Shown: positions 1 to 9,677, counted from the first letter of the stretch. The stretch is DNA of 64,000 bases from Streptomyces sp. 6-11-2 (GCF_006540305.1 NZ_BJOR01000001.1:4340001-4404000); one strand, 5' to 3'. Translations and numbers: made by a program. Notes: a model not told the origin generated them from the sequence alone.

Positions 1-1
1 G

Positions 2-565
2 GCGCCGGGCGACATGAACGGCGCCGGCGGCGGGCCGTACGGGGACCAGCAGCCCGAGCAGCCGCACCCCTGGCAGAACCAGCTGCGCGCCGCCCGCGAC
101 CGCAACGAGCAGACGCAGGTCCAGTACCTGGACCCCAGCGAGGACCCGCTGCGCCGCCGCCCCCAGCGGCAGGTCGCCCGGCCCCAGCAGCAGCCGCAGC
201 GTCAGCAGGCGCAGCCCGGTCGCGGCTATCAGCAGCAACAGCCGCAGCGGTACGCGCCCCAGCCCCAGCCCCAGCGGTACGCGCCGCCCGCCCAGCCGGA
301 GCCCCGGCGGCCGGTGCGCGAGCCGAGGCCGCCGCGGCAGCGCAGCGCGAACCCGATGAAGATCCCCGGTCTCGGCTGCCTCAAGGGCTGCCTGTTCACG
401 ATCATCATCCTGGTGGTCGCCGGCTGGCTCGTCTGGGAACTGACGCCGTTGCAGGACTGGATCGGGACCGGCAAGGGCTACTGGGAGCAGCTGAGCTCCT
501 GGGCCGGCGCGGTGAGCGACTGGGTCAAGAACCTGGGCGGCGACGGCAGCGGCAGTGGCAACTAG
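2..565 (+). CDS. C-terminal part of a membrane-anchored protein, probably Ser/Thr kinase PkaA (truncated by window edge)
   Basis: The reading frame is open to the left edge, so the gene almost certainly starts outside the window. What is visible is a hydrophilic linker very rich in Pro, Gln and Arg, then one transmembrane helix encoded near 385-450 (GCLFTIIILVVAGWLVW), then a short Gly/Ser-rich external tail. A kinase domain, Q/P-rich juxtamembrane linker, single helix and short tail is the usual layout of actinobacterial receptor-like Ser/Thr kinases. The next gene is itself a Ser/Thr kinase. In S. coelicolor (from memory) pkaA lies directly upstream of pkaB, which supports the identity. The kinase domain is not in the window, so the name is inference. 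An internal ATG at 14 could be a start but has no convincing ribosome site. Confidence 0.6.
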   Translation, partial: APGDMNGAGGGPYGDQQPEQPHPWQNQLRAARDRNEQTQVQYLDPSEDPLRRRPQRQVARPQQQPQRQQAQPGRGYQQQQPQRYAPQPQPQRYAPPAQPEPRRPVREPRPPRQRSANPMKIPGLGCLKGCLFTIIILVVAGWLVWELTPLQDWIGTGKGYWEQLSSWAGAVSDWVKNLGGDGSGSGN

Positions 566-676
566 GCGCGGGTCTGGGGATTTGTCGACAGTCGGCGGGT
601 GAATTCCGGCTCTGTGGTGAGGGTTGGCTCGCCGGACGCGTAGCTTTGTCGGCAACACGCGTCTGTAGGAGCAGTC

Positions 677-1945
677 TTGGCACGGAAGATCGGTAGCCGG
701 TACACCGCCAACCAGATCCTGGGGCGGGGCAGCGCCGGCACGGTGTGGTTCGGCGAAGGACCCGACGGCCCCGTTGCCGTCAAGCTGCTGCGCGAGGACC
801 TCGCGTCCGACCAGGAACTCGTGGGCCGCTTCGTACAGGAGCGGACCGCGCTGCTGGGCCTCGAGCACCCGAACGTGGTCTCCGTACGGGACCTGGTGGT
901 CGACGGCAACGACCTGGCCCTCGTCATGGACCTGGTCCGCGGTACGGACCTGCGCACCCGGCTGGAGCGGGAGCGACGGCTGGCGCCCGAGGCGGCCGTG
1001 GCGATCGTGGCCGATGTGGCGGACGGGCTTGCCGCGGCGCACGCGGCCGGGGTCGTGCACCGGGACGTCAAGCCGGAGAACGTGCTGCTGGACATGGAGG
1101 GGCCGCTCGGCCCCGGTGGTGCGCACCCGGCGCTGCTGACCGACTTCGGTGTGGCCAAACTCATCGACTCTCCCAAGCGGACCCGGGCGACGAAGATCAT
1201 CGGGACGCCGGACTATCTCGCGCCGGAGATCGTGGAGGGGCTCCCCCCGCGGGCCGCCGTGGACATCTACGCGCTCGCCACGGTCCTGTACGAGCTGCTG
1301 GCGGGCTTCACGCCGTTCGGCGGCGGGCATCCGGGCGCGGTGCTGCGCCGGCACGTCACGGAGACGGTGGCGCCGCTGCCGGGCATCCCGGACGAGCTGT
1401 GGCGGCTGATCGTGCAGTGCCTGGCCAAGGCGCCGGCGTCGCGGCTGCGGGCCTCGGAACTGGGTGCCCGGCTCAGGGAGCTCCAGCCGATGCTCGCGGG
1501 GATGCCGGCGCTGGATGTGGACGAGCCGGGTGCGGAGCCTTCGCAGGAGGCGGGCGAGGAGTCGTCGTCCGACAGGTCGGCGGATCCGGCCGGGGGCGGG
1601 GCCGCGGGCGGGGCCGTGGAGCGGGTACGGCGACGGGGAGCGGTCCCGTTGGTGCCCGGGGCGAAGCCGGACTCCAATCGGGACACGCACACGTCGATGC
1701 GGGTGCCCGCGCCGGACGAGCTGGCGGGGGGTGCGCGGGGGACGGCGCGGGTGCCGCGGGCGGCGGGTGCGCCGCGGCCCGGTTCCGCCGCGCGTCACCG
1801 GGCCGCGGCGCGGCGGCGGCGGGTGACGCTGGGAGTCGCGGGGGTGGTCGTCGCGGGGGTGCTCGGGGCGGGGGTGTGGTGGGCGTCGTCGGGGGACGGG
1901 ACGGATGTGGCGCCGGGGGCGCCTGGGCAGTCGGCGTCTCCGTGA
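677..1945 (+). CDS. pkaB: Membrane-anchored eukaryotic-type Ser/Thr protein kinase (PkaB)
   Basis: This 422-residue protein kinase phosphorylates Ser/Thr from the cytoplasmic face of the membrane. The kinase domain spans about residues 9-270. It has a glycine loop (GRGSAGTVW, 16-24), the ATP-binding VAVK lysine at 36, the catalytic HRDVKPEN loop starting at H128, DFG at 156-158 and a following APE. A disordered Gly/Ala/Arg-rich linker leads to one transmembrane helix at about 383-405 and a very short external tail without PASTA repeats. The start is TTG, chosen because AGGAG lies at 667-671 and the domain begins at once. It follows the probable pkaA end by 111 bp and is probably co-transcribed with it. 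Confidence 0.9.
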   Translation: MARKIGSRYTANQILGRGSAGTVWFGEGPDGPVAVKLLREDLASDQELVGRFVQERTALLGLEHPNVVSVRDLVVDGNDLALVMDLVRGTDLRTRLERERRLAPEAAVAIVADVADGLAAAHAAGVVHRDVKPENVLLDMEGPLGPGGAHPALLTDFGVAKLIDSPKRTRATKIIGTPDYLAPEIVEGLPPRAAVDIYALATVLYELLAGFTPFGGGHPGAVLRRHVTETVAPLPGIPDELWRLIVQCLAKAPASRLRASELGARLRELQPMLAGMPALDVDEPGAEPSQEAGEESSSDRSADPAGGGAAGGAVERVRRRGAVPLVPGAKPDSNRDTHTSMRVPAPDELAGGARGTARVPRAAGAPRPGSAARHRAAARRRRVTLGVAGVVVAGVLGAGVWWASSGDGTDVAPGAPGQSASP

Positions 1946-1966
1946 CGCGTTGATTTCGGTTTCCGG

Positions 1967-2130
1967 GACTTGTGTCCCGGACCCGGGTTCGGGGCTGCGC
2001 CCCGCTTCGCCCGCCCGCCCGTCTCGGTGGGTGGGTTCCGTCCGTGGGGCTCCGCCCCAGACCCCGGCGGGGGCTTCGCCCCCTGCGCCCCCGGTTTCCC
2101 ACCCACCCGCCCGTCTCGGTGGGTGAGGAG
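1967..2130. repeat. Cluster of short GC-rich palindromes and a direct repeat
   Basis: Three small hairpins of the form GGGGCT(G/C/T)CGCCCC occur close together (around 1991-2003, 2046-2058 and 2068-2083). The 15-mer cccgtctcggtgggt occurs twice (near 2019 and 2109). Such short palindromes are common in Streptomyces intergenic DNA. The first hairpins may serve as the transcription terminator of the kinase gene. Confidence 0.55.
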
Positions 2131-2279
2131 GGGATCGGGAGGGGTGCGCCGTGGGGATGGGTGGGTCCGGAGGGCGTGGGGTGCCGGGCGCGGGTGCGCC
2201 CGGCACGGGTGACCAGTGGAGAACGGGGGCGCCCGGAACAACAGGCCGCGGGGCGGGGCGCCCAGCGGCAGCTGGCCGT

Positions 2280-2850
2280 GTGTGGGTGGCGGGTGTACCT
2301 GGCGGTGACGGGCCGGAGGCGGGTGTGCCCGGCGGTGACGGGCCGGGGGCCGGTGTGCCCGGCGGTGGTGAGTCCTGGAAGGCGGGGCGCCTGGTTGCGG
2401 TCGGCCAGAGGGCGGGGTGCCCGGTTATGGCGGGTCCCAGTGGGCGGGGGTGTCCGGCAGTGGTGGGTCCTGGAGGGCGGGGCGCCTGGTTGCGGTCGGC
2501 CAGAGGGCGAGGCGCCCGGTTATGGCGGGTCCCAGTGGGCGGGGTGTCCGGCAGTGGTGGGTCTTGGAGGGCGGGGCGCCTGGTTGTGGTGTGCCAGAAG
2601 GCGGGCTGCCCGGTTGTGGTGCGCCAGAGCGCGAGGCGCCAGGTTGTGGCGGGTCCCGGCGGGCGGGTGTGCCCGGCAGTGATCGGTCCGAGGGCGGGGC
2701 GTCCGGTTGCGGTGGGTTCCAGTGGGCGGAGGCGCCCGGCTATGGCGGGTTCCAGTGGGCGGAGGCGCCCGGCAGCGGTGGGTTCCGGAGGAGGGGAGCG
2801 CCGGTTGTGGTGGGCCCTGAGGGTCGGGGCGCCCGGTAGTAGTGGGGCCT
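2280..2850. repeat. Degenerate 31-33-bp tandem repeats with a ~95-bp higher-order unit
   Basis: The 1946-2923 gap has no convincing gene and is largely filled by degenerate repeats. The clearest higher-order copies begin at 2372, 2467 and 2561 (periods 95 and 94 bp). The first two are nearly identical. Each is built of three related 31-33-bp pieces resembling GGCGGGGYGCCYGGTT. Because 95 and 94 are not multiples of three, successive copies fall in different frames, and all three forward frames stay open only through composition. That argues against a protein repeat. Function unknown. Confidence 0.7.
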
Positions 2851-2911
2851 GAGGGGCCGGGGTGGCCCCAGCGGGCGGGGGTGTGCGGCGTTTGTCGCTT
2901 GGCGGAGCCGT

Positions 2912-2924
2912 TACGCTGGATGCG
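2912..2924 (+). promoter_or_regulatory. Promoter -10 box for leaderless prfB
   Basis: TACGCT at 2912-2917 ends 6 nt before the GTG start at 2924. Transcription would therefore start at or next to the start codon, and no ribosome site is present. The -35 is weak (TTGTCG at 2892, short spacing). The MFS gene at 47392 has the same arrangement. Confidence 0.5.
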
Positions 2925-4036
2925 TGGCAGTCGTCGATGTATCCGAAGAGCTGAAGTCCCTCTCCTCGACCATGGAGTCGATCGAGGCCGTTCTGGACCT
3001 CGACAAGATGAGGGCAGACATCGCCGTGCTCGAGGAGCAGGCGGCCGCGCCCTCTCTGTGGGACAACCCCGACGAGGCGCAGAAGATCACCAGCCGGCTC
3101 TCCCACCTCCAGGCGGAGGTCAGGAAGGCGGAGGCCCTGCGCGGCAGGATCGACGATCTCGGTGTGCTCTTCGAGCTCGCCGAGGCCGAGGACGACCCGG
3201 ACACCCGAAACGAGGCCGAGGCCGAGCTCGTCGACGTCAAGAAGGCGTTGGACGAGATGGAGGTCCGGACGCTGCTCTCCGGTGAGTACGACTCCCGCGA
3301 GGCGCTCGTGAACATCCGGGCCGAGGCCGGTGGCGTCGACGCCGCCGACTTCGCCGAGCGGCTCCAGCGCATGTACCTGCGCTGGGCCGAGCAGCACGGC
3401 TACAAGACCGAGATCTACGAGACGTCGTACGCCGAAGAGGCCGGCATCAAGTCGACCACCTTCGCCGTGCAGGTGCCCTACGCCTACGGCACCCTCTCCG
3501 TCGAGCAGGGCACCCACCGCCTGGTGCGCATCTCGCCCTTCGACAACCAGGGGCGCCGGCAGACCTCCTTCGCCGGTGTCGAGATCCTGCCCGTCGTCGA
3601 GCAGACCGACCACATCGACATCGACGAGTCCGAGCTGCGTGTCGACGTCTACCGCTCCTCCGGCCCCGGCGGCCAGGGTGTGAACACGACGGACTCCGCG
3701 GTCCGCCTCACGCACATCCCGACCGGCATCGTGGTCTCCTGCCAGAACGAGCGCTCGCAGATCCAGAACAAGGCCACGGCCATGAACGTCCTCCAGGCGA
3801 AGCTGCTCGAGCGGCGCCGCCAGGAGGAGCAGGCCAAGATGGACGCCCTCAAGGGCGACGGCGGCAACTCCTGGGGCAACCAGATGCGCTCCTACGTCCT
3901 GCACCCGTACCAGATGGTCAAGGACCTGCGCACCGAGCACGAGGTCGGCAACCCCGAGGCCGTGTTCAACGGCGAGATCGACGGGTTCCTGGAGGCCGGA
4001 ATTCGCTGGCGCAAGCAGCAGGAACAGGGCAAGTAG
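2924..4036 (+). CDS. prfB: Peptide chain release factor 2
   Basis: Class I release factor (370 aa) that recognises UGA and UAA and triggers peptidyl-tRNA hydrolysis on the ribosome. The codon-recognition tripeptide SPF is at residues 204-206 and the catalytic GGQ at 249-251, inside [17 protein letters not shown]. Length and domain order (N-terminal helical bundle, codon-recognition domain, GGQ domain) are normal for RF2. The frame runs without interruption from GTG at 2924, so the programmed UGA frameshift that autoregulates prfB in many bacteria is absent, as is usual in actinomycetes. The start appears leaderless. A strong terminator follows. Confidence 0.97.
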   Translation: MAVVDVSEELKSLSSTMESIEAVLDLDKMRADIAVLEEQAAAPSLWDNPDEAQKITSRLSHLQAEVRKAEALRGRIDDLGVLFELAEAEDDPDTRNEAEAELVDVKKALDEMEVRTLLSGEYDSREALVNIRAEAGGVDAADFAERLQRMYLRWAEQHGYKTEIYETSYAEEAGIKSTTFAVQVPYAYGTLSVEQGTHRLVRISPFDNQGRRQTSFAGVEILPVVEQTDHIDIDESELRVDVYRSSGPGGQGVNTTDSAVRLTHIPTGIVVSCQNERSQIQNKATAMNVLQAKLLERRRQEEQAKMDALKGDGGNSWGNQMRSYVLHPYQMVKDLRTEHEVGNPEAVFNGEIDGFLEAGIRWRKQQEQGK

Positions 4037-4071
4037 CAGCCCGGGACACCGCAAGCAGACTCTTTGTCGAC

Positions 4072-4110
4072 AAGGCAACTGCCGCTCTTCCAGCGGCAGT
4101 TGCCTTTTCT
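4072..4110 (+). terminator. Rho-independent terminator after prfB
   Basis: A 15-bp perfect stem (4072-4086 with 4092-4106) closes a CTTCC loop and is followed by a T-rich run. This is an unusually canonical terminator for Streptomyces. The rest of the gap to 4354 holds no gene, only the leader of the next one. Confidence 0.9.
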
Positions 4111-4354
4111 ATTGCCCGATGTCCGGGTTTTACGTCACGCTCACATACTTCAACCACGCGCAAACAGCGCACAGTTGGACATCGCGCCCGCAACGACCTT
4201 GACGGTCCTTCAAAAAGCGGCAAAGGTGAAACGTGGCATGCGCATTTCTGGGGCGCATGTGAACCGGGGGGATTCGCACTGCGCCAACTACCCCCGTTGA
4301 TCACGGCCCCGCGCGCCGCTCGAAGACGATTCAGCTACTGGGGGTAGCAACCAT

Positions 4355-5167
4355 ATGACGAAGAAGACGCGGGTTCGTGTCGCGCGCATCGCGGCCGGTG
4401 CCGTGATCGCCGCCGGCGCCTCGCTGACCGCCGCGGGCGCGGCCTCGGCCCTCGACCTCGGTGTCAGTGCCGGCGTCGGCGGCACCGGCATCAAGGCGAA
4501 CGTGTCGCTGGCGGGCGAGGGCGAACCGGGCGAAGGGGACCCGGGCGACCCCTGCGACATCGGCACCGGCCCGGAATGCGGCAACGGCGGTAACGAAAAC
4601 GGTGGCGGCACCGGCGGCGACGGCGGTACCGGTGACAACGGTGGCGGTAACGGCGACGGCGGCACCGGTGACAACGGTGGCGGCAATGGCGACGGCGGCA
4701 CCGGTGACAACGGTGGCGGTAACGGCGACGGCGGCACCGGTGACAACGGCGGCGGCAACAACGGCGGCGGCACCGGTGACAACGGCGGCGGCAACAACGG
4801 CGGCGGCTCCGGTGACAACGGCGGCGGCTCCGGTGGCAACACCGGCGGCAACAACGGCAACGGCGGTAACGAAAACGGTGGCGGCAACAACGGCGGCGGC
4901 TCCGGCGGCAACGGCGGTTCCACCGGCGGCACCACCCCCAACGGCGGCGGCAACAACACCGTCCCGCAGGAGCAGGGCTCCTCGGCCCTGACCGAGACCG
5001 GCTCGGACAGCAACCCGTCCGCGCAGGGCAACGGCCAGGAGCTCGCCGAGACCGGTGCCGCGGAGACCACGTTCCTGCTGGTCGGCGCGGCCACGATGAT
5101 CGCCGGCGGCATCGGCTTCCGGTTCCTGCCGCGTCTGATGGAGGGCCGTGGCGGCGCCGCTGCCTGA
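4355..5167 (+). CDS. Secreted Gly/Asn-repeat protein with LAxTG sortase signal
   Basis: This 270-aa protein is likely anchored to peptidoglycan by a class E sortase. Residues 1-32 form a signal peptide (KKTRVRVARIAAG core, cut after ASA). A short N-terminal segment with two Cys follows. About residues 75-205 are low-complexity Gly/Asn/Asp repeats built on GDNGGGN and GDGGT. The C-terminus is a sorting signal: LAETG at 230-234, a hydrophobic helix (FLLVGAATMIAGGIGF) and an Arg-containing tail. LAxTG is the motif preferred by Streptomyces class E sortases. The start is ATG with GGGGG about 12 nt upstream. The folded function is unknown. The repeats look like a flexible wall spacer. It stands alone between two terminators. 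Confidence 0.85.
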   Translation: MTKKTRVRVARIAAGAVIAAGASLTAAGAASALDLGVSAGVGGTGIKANVSLAGEGEPGEGDPGDPCDIGTGPECGNGGNENGGGTGGDGGTGDNGGGNGDGGTGDNGGGNGDGGTGDNGGGNGDGGTGDNGGGNNGGGTGDNGGGNNGGGSGDNGGGSGGNTGGNNGNGGNENGGGNNGGGSGGNGGSTGGTTPNGGGNNTVPQEQGSSALTETGSDSNPSAQGNGQELAETGAAETTFLLVGAATMIAGGIGFRFLPRLMEGRGGAAA

Positions 5168-5234
5168 GCGTGGCGACCGGCGTACGCACCGTATGCGGCA
5201 TCCGGTACGGGACGTACGTGTGAGTGAATGACCA

Positions 5235-5265
5235 GGGGCCCGGAGCGGCAAGCTCCGGGCCCCTT
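5235..5265. terminator. Bidirectional hairpin terminator between convergent genes
   Basis: A perfect 12-bp stem GGGGCCCGGAGC (5235-5246) pairs with 5252-5263 around a 5-nt loop. It separates the LAxTG gene from the convergent zinc-ribbon gene and can serve both strands. Confidence 0.8.
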
Positions 5266-5287
5266 CACGTCGTCCTCGGCGCGCGTC

Positions 5288-5479
5288 CTACACCGTCTGG
5301 TGGGCCAGCAGCGCCACCGCGGCGATCAGCACCACCAGCAGCGCGATCAGCGCCGTGGGGTTCAGCCCCGCGAAGAAGTTCTCCTGCTGCAGCCGCTCGC
5401 GGTTCGCCCGGCACACGGGGCACCGGCCCTCGCTCACGGGCGCCGCGCAGTTCGCGCACACCAGCCGGTCGTACGTCAT
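5288..5479 (-). CDS. Small zinc-ribbon membrane protein (63 aa)
   Basis: The N-terminal half carries two CxxC knuckles (C8, C11, C20, C23) typical of a zinc ribbon, then a short charged linker. The C-terminal half is a single transmembrane helix (ALIALLVVLIAAVALLA). I chose the ATG at 5479 because AAGGAGG lies about 8 nt upstream. The longer open frame above it has no such signal and poor composition. It probably sits in the cytoplasmic membrane with the ribbon inside. A gene of this size lies between the same neighbours in other Streptomyces (from memory). Function unknown. It is divergent from ftsE. Confidence 0.75.
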   Translation of the reverse strand: MTYDRLVCANCAAPVSEGRCPVCRANRERLQQENFFAGLNPTALIALLVVLIAAVALLAHQTV

Positions 5480-5731
5480 CCGCTCGCCCTCCTTGCACCG
5501 GTTCCACTCTGTCAACGCCCACGCGCGCGTGAACGTTCCCTCCCCACCATGCCAGGTTCGCCGGGACGGCGCGCGGGTCGCTCCGCAAGCACGGGCCTTG
5601 TACCAACTCCGCGAGAATATGCCCCGTACAAAAACACACAACCCACACGTAACCCTGATCGGCGACTGCGCGCCCGTACCCGGTTCGCGTAAGGTCACGC
5701 TCATCTACCCCCGGCGATCCGTGGTGCATCC

Positions 5732-6421
5732 GTGATCCGATTCGACAATGTCTCCAAGGTCTACCCCAAGCAGACCCGCCCGGCCCTCAGGGATGTCTCC
5801 CTGGAGGTGGAGAAGGGCGAGTTCGTGTTCCTCGTGGGGTCCTCCGGCTCCGGAAAGTCCACCTTCCTGCGGCTGATCCTCCGCGAGGAGCGGTGCAGCC
5901 ACGGCCAGGTGCACATCCTGGGCAAGGACCTCGCGCGCGTCTCCAACTGGAAGGTCCCGCAGATCCGCCGCCAGCTGGGCACGGTCTTCCAGGACTTCCG
6001 CCTCCTGCCCAACAAGACGGTCGCCGAGAACGTCGCCTTCGCTCAGGAGGTCATCGGCAAGTCCAAGGGCGAGATCCGCAAGTCCGTGCCGCAGGTGCTC
6101 GACCTCGTCGGGCTCGGCGGCAAGGAGGACCGCAGGCCCGGCGAGCTGTCCGGCGGTGAGCAGCAGCGCGTCGCCATCGCCCGCGCCTTCGTCAACCGGC
6201 CCAAGCTGCTCATCTGCGACGAGCCCACCGGCAACCTCGACCCGCAGACCTCCGTCGGCATCATGAAGCTGCTCGACCGCATCAACCGGACGGGCACCAC
6301 CGTGGTGATGGCGACCCACGACCAGAACATCGTGGACCAGATGCGCAAGCGCGTCATCGAGCTGGAGAAGGGCCGTCTCGTCCGCGACCAGGCGCGCGGC
6401 GTCTACGGCTACCAGCACTGA
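5732..6421 (+). CDS. ftsE: Cell division ABC transporter ATPase FtsE
   Basis: FtsE is the cytoplasmic ATPase of the FtsEX complex, which controls peptidoglycan hydrolases at the division septum. The 229-residue protein has Walker [10 protein letters not shown] (36-44), a Q-loop ([12 protein letters not shown]), the ABC signature LSGGEQQR, Walker B with [12 protein letters not shown] and the switch His in ATHD. It starts at GTG without an obvious ribosome site. ftsX follows after 33 bp, so the two form an operon as in most bacteria. Confidence 0.97.
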   Translation: MIRFDNVSKVYPKQTRPALRDVSLEVEKGEFVFLVGSSGSGKSTFLRLILREERCSHGQVHILGKDLARVSNWKVPQIRRQLGTVFQDFRLLPNKTVAENVAFAQEVIGKSKGEIRKSVPQVLDLVGLGGKEDRRPGELSGGEQQRVAIARAFVNRPKLLICDEPTGNLDPQTSVGIMKLLDRINRTGTTVVMATHDQNIVDQMRKRVIELEKGRLVRDQARGVYGYQH

Positions 6422-6454
6422 CCAGTCCACGACGGAAAGGCTTGACCAGACGCC

Positions 6455-7372
6455 ATGCGCGCCCAGTTCGTCCTGTCGGAGATCGGTGTCGGTCTCCGTC
6501 GCAATCTGACGATGACCTTCGCCGTCGTCGTCTCCGTCGCCCTGTCGCTCGCCCTGTTCGGCGGGTCGCTCCTGATGAGCGACCAGGTCAACAACATGAA
6601 GGGCTACTGGTACGACAAGATCAACGTCTCGATCTACCTCTGCAACAAGAGCAACGCCCAGAGCGACCCCAACTGCGCCAAGGGCGCGGTCACCGAGGAC
6701 CAGAAGAAGACGATCCTCACCGACCTGAACAAGATGTCGGTGGTGCAGAAGGTCACCTACGAGTCCCAGGACGAGGCGTACAAGCACTACAAGGAGCAGT
6801 TCGGCGACACCCCGCTGGCCAGCACCATCACGCCGGACCAGATGCAGGAGTCGTACCGGATCAAGCTGAAGAACCCCGAGCAGTACAAGGTCATCGCGAG
6901 CGCCTTCAACGGGCGTGACGGGGTGCAGTCCGTGCAGGACCAGAAGGGCATCCTGGACAACCTCTTCGGGCTGCTGAACGGCATGAACTGGGCCGCGCGC
7001 GCGGTGATGTCGCTGATGCTGGTCGTCGCGCTGATGCTGATCGTCAACACCGTGCGCGTCTCGGCCTTCAGCCGCAGGCGTGAGACCGGGATCATGCGCC
7101 TGGTGGGCGCCTCCGGCTTCTACATCCAGGCGCCGTTCATCATGGAGGCGGCGGTCGCCGGGCTGATCGGCGGCGGGGTCGCCTGCGGATTCCTGGTGAC
7201 CGCGCGGTACTTCATCATCGACCACGGTCTCGCCCTGTCGGAGAAGCTGAATCTGATCAACTTCATCGGCTGGGACGCGGTGCTGACGAAGCTGCCGCTC
7301 ATCCTCGCGACAAGTGTGCTGATGCCGGCGTTGGCCGCGTTCTTCGCGCTGCGCAAGTACCTGAAGGTGTGA
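6455..7372 (+). CDS. ftsX: Cell division membrane protein FtsX
   Basis: FtsX is the permease-like partner of FtsE. It transmits ATPase state to extracellular cell-wall hydrolases. The 305 residues show the family layout: a first helix at about 22-44, a large external domain to about residue 178 with two Cys (C66 and C76 region), then three C-terminal helices (about 182-203, 228-255, 280-300). The ATG is preceded by GGAAAGG at a somewhat long distance. It is co-transcribed with ftsE. The next gene, a protease, may be coupled, since a GTGA overlap exists at 7369. Confidence 0.96.
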   Translation: MRAQFVLSEIGVGLRRNLTMTFAVVVSVALSLALFGGSLLMSDQVNNMKGYWYDKINVSIYLCNKSNAQSDPNCAKGAVTEDQKKTILTDLNKMSVVQKVTYESQDEAYKHYKEQFGDTPLASTITPDQMQESYRIKLKNPEQYKVIASAFNGRDGVQSVQDQKGILDNLFGLLNGMNWAARAVMSLMLVVALMLIVNTVRVSAFSRRRETGIMRLVGASGFYIQAPFIMEAAVAGLIGGGVACGFLVTARYFIIDHGLALSEKLNLINFIGWDAVLTKLPLILATSVLMPALAAFFALRKYLKV

Positions 7373-7440
7373 CGCACGCCAAAGAGGTCGTACGGTCGAG
7401 CAACCGTACGGCCTCGGGGCGTTGTCCTAGACTCTCCGCC

Positions 7441-8613
7441 ATGTCGGGCCGTGACCTGTTCCGTCAGCCCCGCCGCGGCCGCGCCGGGGCCGCCCTGACA
7501 TTGGTCTTCGCGAGCGTGCTGGTGGCGGGCGCGGCGACGGGCTCCCTGCCCGGCCACGACGACCGCAAGTTCCAGGCGGGCGAGGCTGGTTCGGCCGTGC
7601 CCGTAGGCCGGCCCGAGGAAGTGACCCGGGCGGCGGCCGAGGCCATGGCCGTCGGCGAGTCCCCCATGCAGGCCGCCGCACGTGCCGTCAGCCGCAGCGG
7701 CGACCGCTGGGGAGCCGTCTACTCCCGGGGCGAGTACGAGGAGTTCCAGGAGTCCCTGGACGGCCAGTACACCGGCGTCGGACTGTCGACGCGGCGCCGC
7801 CGGGACGGCTGGGTCGAGGTGGCGAAGGTCCGGGCGGGCTCGCCCGCGGCGGCCGCCGGCATCCGCCGGGGCGACCGGCTGCGCAGCGTCGACGGCGAGC
7901 GGACCGACGGGCTGCCGGTGACCGACGTGGTCGCGCTGCTGCGGGGCGACGCCGACGACGCGCCCGCCGGCACCGCCGTCACCCTGGGCCTGCAACGCGG
8001 CAAGCGCGTGTGGACCCGGACGCTCCGCCGGGCCCGTCTGTCGACGGACCCGGTCACGGTACGGCGCTCGGCGGGCGGCGTGACCGTCATCAAGATCGCC
8101 GCGTTCTCGAAGGGCGTGGGCGACACGGTCCGCACCGCCGTACGCCGCTCCCCGGCCGCCGACGGGATCGTCCTCGACCTGCGCGGCAACTCCGGCGGCC
8201 TGGTCACCGAGGCCGTCACCACCGCCTCCGCCTTCCTCGACGGCGGCCTGGTCGCCACGTACGACGTCGACGGCGACCAGCGCGCCCTGCACGCCGGCTC
8301 CGGCGGGGACACCACCCGGCCTCTGGTCGTACTCGTCGACGGCGGCACGATGAGCGCGGCCGAACTGCTCACCGGCGCCCTCCAGGACCGCGGCCGCGCG
8401 GTCGTCGTGGGCTCCCGCACCTTCGGCAAGGGCTCGGTGCAGATGCCGAGCAGGCTGCCCGACGGCTCGGTCGCCGAGCTCACGGTCGGGCACTACCGCA
8501 CCCCTGGCGGGCACGCGGTGGACGGCCACGGCATCACCCCGGACCTGGACGCCGGGCAGGACGCGCTGCGGCGCGCGCAGACGGTTCTGACGGGTCTGGG
8601 CGAGGCGTCCTAG
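7441..8613 (+). CDS. S41-family C-terminal processing (tail-specific) protease
   Basis: This is a secreted or membrane-anchored serine protease of the CtpA family (390 aa from ATG 7441). An N-terminal signal anchor lies at about residues 15-35. A PDZ domain follows (about 100-180, with [10 protein letters not shown] and [14 protein letters not shown]). The S41 catalytic domain has the Ser in [10 protein letters not shown] and the Lys in [10 protein letters not shown]. Location after ftsEX suggests a role in the envelope or at the septum, but that is inference. I preferred ATG 7441, with TAGACT ending 7 nt upstream (leaderless). The alternative GTG 7369 overlaps the ftsX stop and adds 24 residues of unlikely sequence. 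Confidence 0.88.
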   Translation: MSGRDLFRQPRRGRAGAALTLVFASVLVAGAATGSLPGHDDRKFQAGEAGSAVPVGRPEEVTRAAAEAMAVGESPMQAAARAVSRSGDRWGAVYSRGEYEEFQESLDGQYTGVGLSTRRRRDGWVEVAKVRAGSPAAAAGIRRGDRLRSVDGERTDGLPVTDVVALLRGDADDAPAGTAVTLGLQRGKRVWTRTLRRARLSTDPVTVRRSAGGVTVIKIAAFSKGVGDTVRTAVRRSPAADGIVLDLRGNSGGLVTEAVTTASAFLDGGLVATYDVDGDQRALHAGSGGDTTRPLVVLVDGGTMSAAELLTGALQDRGRAVVVGSRTFGKGSVQMPSRLPDGSVAELTVGHYRTPGGHAVDGHGITPDLDAGQDALRRAQTVLTGLGEAS

Positions 8614-8681
8614 CCCGGCCGGGCACGCCCTTTAATACGTTTCCCGCACACCCCCTCCGTAGTGCGAAAATGGGGGGCACT

Positions 8682-9161
8682 ATGGCTAAGGAAAAAGGGC
8701 GCAAGCTGATCGCGCAGAACAAGAAGGCGCGGCACGACTACCTCATCATCGACACCTACGAGGCCGGTCTGGTGCTGATGGGGACCGAGGTGAAGTCGCT
8801 GCGTCAGGGGCGGGCGTCGCTGGTCGACGGGTTCGTGCAGCTCGACGGGCACGAGGCGTGGCTGCACAACGTGCACGTGCCCGAGTACAGCCAGGGCACC
8901 TGGACCAACCACAGCGCCCGCCGCAAGCGGAAGCTGCTGCTGCACCGGGAGGAGATCGACAAGCTGGAGTCGAAGTCCCAGGAGACGGGTCACACGATCG
9001 TGCCCCTCGCGCTGTACTTCAAGGACGGCCGGGCCAAGGTCGAGATCGCGCTGGCGAAGGGCAAGAAGGAGTACGACAAGCGACAGACGCTCCGCGAGAA
9101 GCAGGACCGCCGCGAGACGGACCGCGCGGTGGCGGCGGCGCGGCGCAAGCAGCGGGCGTAG
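8682..9161 (+). CDS. smpB: tmRNA-binding protein SmpB
   Basis: SmpB (159 aa) binds tmRNA and delivers it to stalled ribosomes in trans-translation. It has the oligonucleotide-binding fold signature ([53 protein letters not shown]) and the basic C-terminal tail. The ATG at 8682 has GGGGGG just upstream. The frame stays open far upstream, but that part is shadow of the protease gene. Its RNA partner ssrA lies 120 bp downstream on the same strand. Confidence 0.97.
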   Translation: MAKEKGRKLIAQNKKARHDYLIIDTYEAGLVLMGTEVKSLRQGRASLVDGFVQLDGHEAWLHNVHVPEYSQGTWTNHSARRKRKLLLHREEIDKLESKSQETGHTIVPLALYFKDGRAKVEIALAKGKKEYDKRQTLREKQDRRETDRAVAAARRKQRA

Positions 9162-9189
9162 CGGCAGGCCCGGGACGCGGGGAATGCGC

Positions 9190-9219
9190 TGGCACGGACC
9201 TGCGTTGGTCACGTACGAT
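9190..9219 (+). promoter_or_regulatory. Probable ssrA promoter
   Basis: TGGCAC (9190-9195) and TACGAT (9214-9219) are separated by 18 bp. They lie about 60 nt before the mature tmRNA 5' end, which leaves room for a processed leader. Confidence 0.5.
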
Positions 9220-9281
9220 GGACCCAGCACCGCGAGGCCGGTGCGGATCTCCTCTCCGGAGGGGTTTTGAAAAAACAACAT

Positions 9282-9677
9282 GGGGATGATCGGTTTCGAC
9301 AGCGGCTGTCGAAGCAGGGGAAGCGTGTCGAGGAAGCGGCCATGATCTCGTAAACCACAGGCCGAAAAAATAATCGCCAACACCAAGCGCGATTCCTCCC
9401 AGCAGGCCTTCGCCCTCGCTGCCTGATCTCAGGTAGCAGAGCGAGCCTCCTACTAAGGGAGTGTCAGCCCGGGGCTGTTCCCGACCCGGATCCTGGCATC
9501 AGCTAGGGGACTAAACCTTGATCCCGGTCACGGGGTGAAGAGGGAAACCAAACAGTGACTGAGCCCGTCGGAGACTTGTCCGCGTGATCTCCGGGGCTGA
9601 GAAAAGCGAAGCGGACTGCACACGGAGAAGCCCTGATTCTGCACCGTTGGACGCGGGTTCGATTCCCGCCATCTCCA
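9282..9677 (+). ncRNA. ssrA: Transfer-messenger RNA (tmRNA)
   Basis: The 5' end GGGGATGATCGGTTTCGACAG and the 3' end with TTCGATTCCCGCCATCTCC are the tRNA-like halves. GGGGATG (from 9282) pairs with CATCTCC (9670-9676) as the acceptor stem, and GGGTTCGATTCCC is the T arm. The tag frame begins at the resume codon GCC at 9376 and ends with TGA at 9424-9426. It encodes ANTKRDSSQQAFALAA, the degradation tag I recall for Streptomyces. CCA is not encoded (the genome reads CGA after the discriminator A). smpB lies upstream. The 3' end borders an accessory region. Confidence 0.97.

Noticed and set aside
2151..2852. 233-codon frame through the tandem repeats
   Set aside because: Repeat period is not a multiple of three and all three forward frames are open, so it is composition, not coding selection.
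2924..3000. Programmed frameshift in prfB
   Set aside because: The frame is continuous from the GTG through the N-terminal domain; no in-frame TGA is present.
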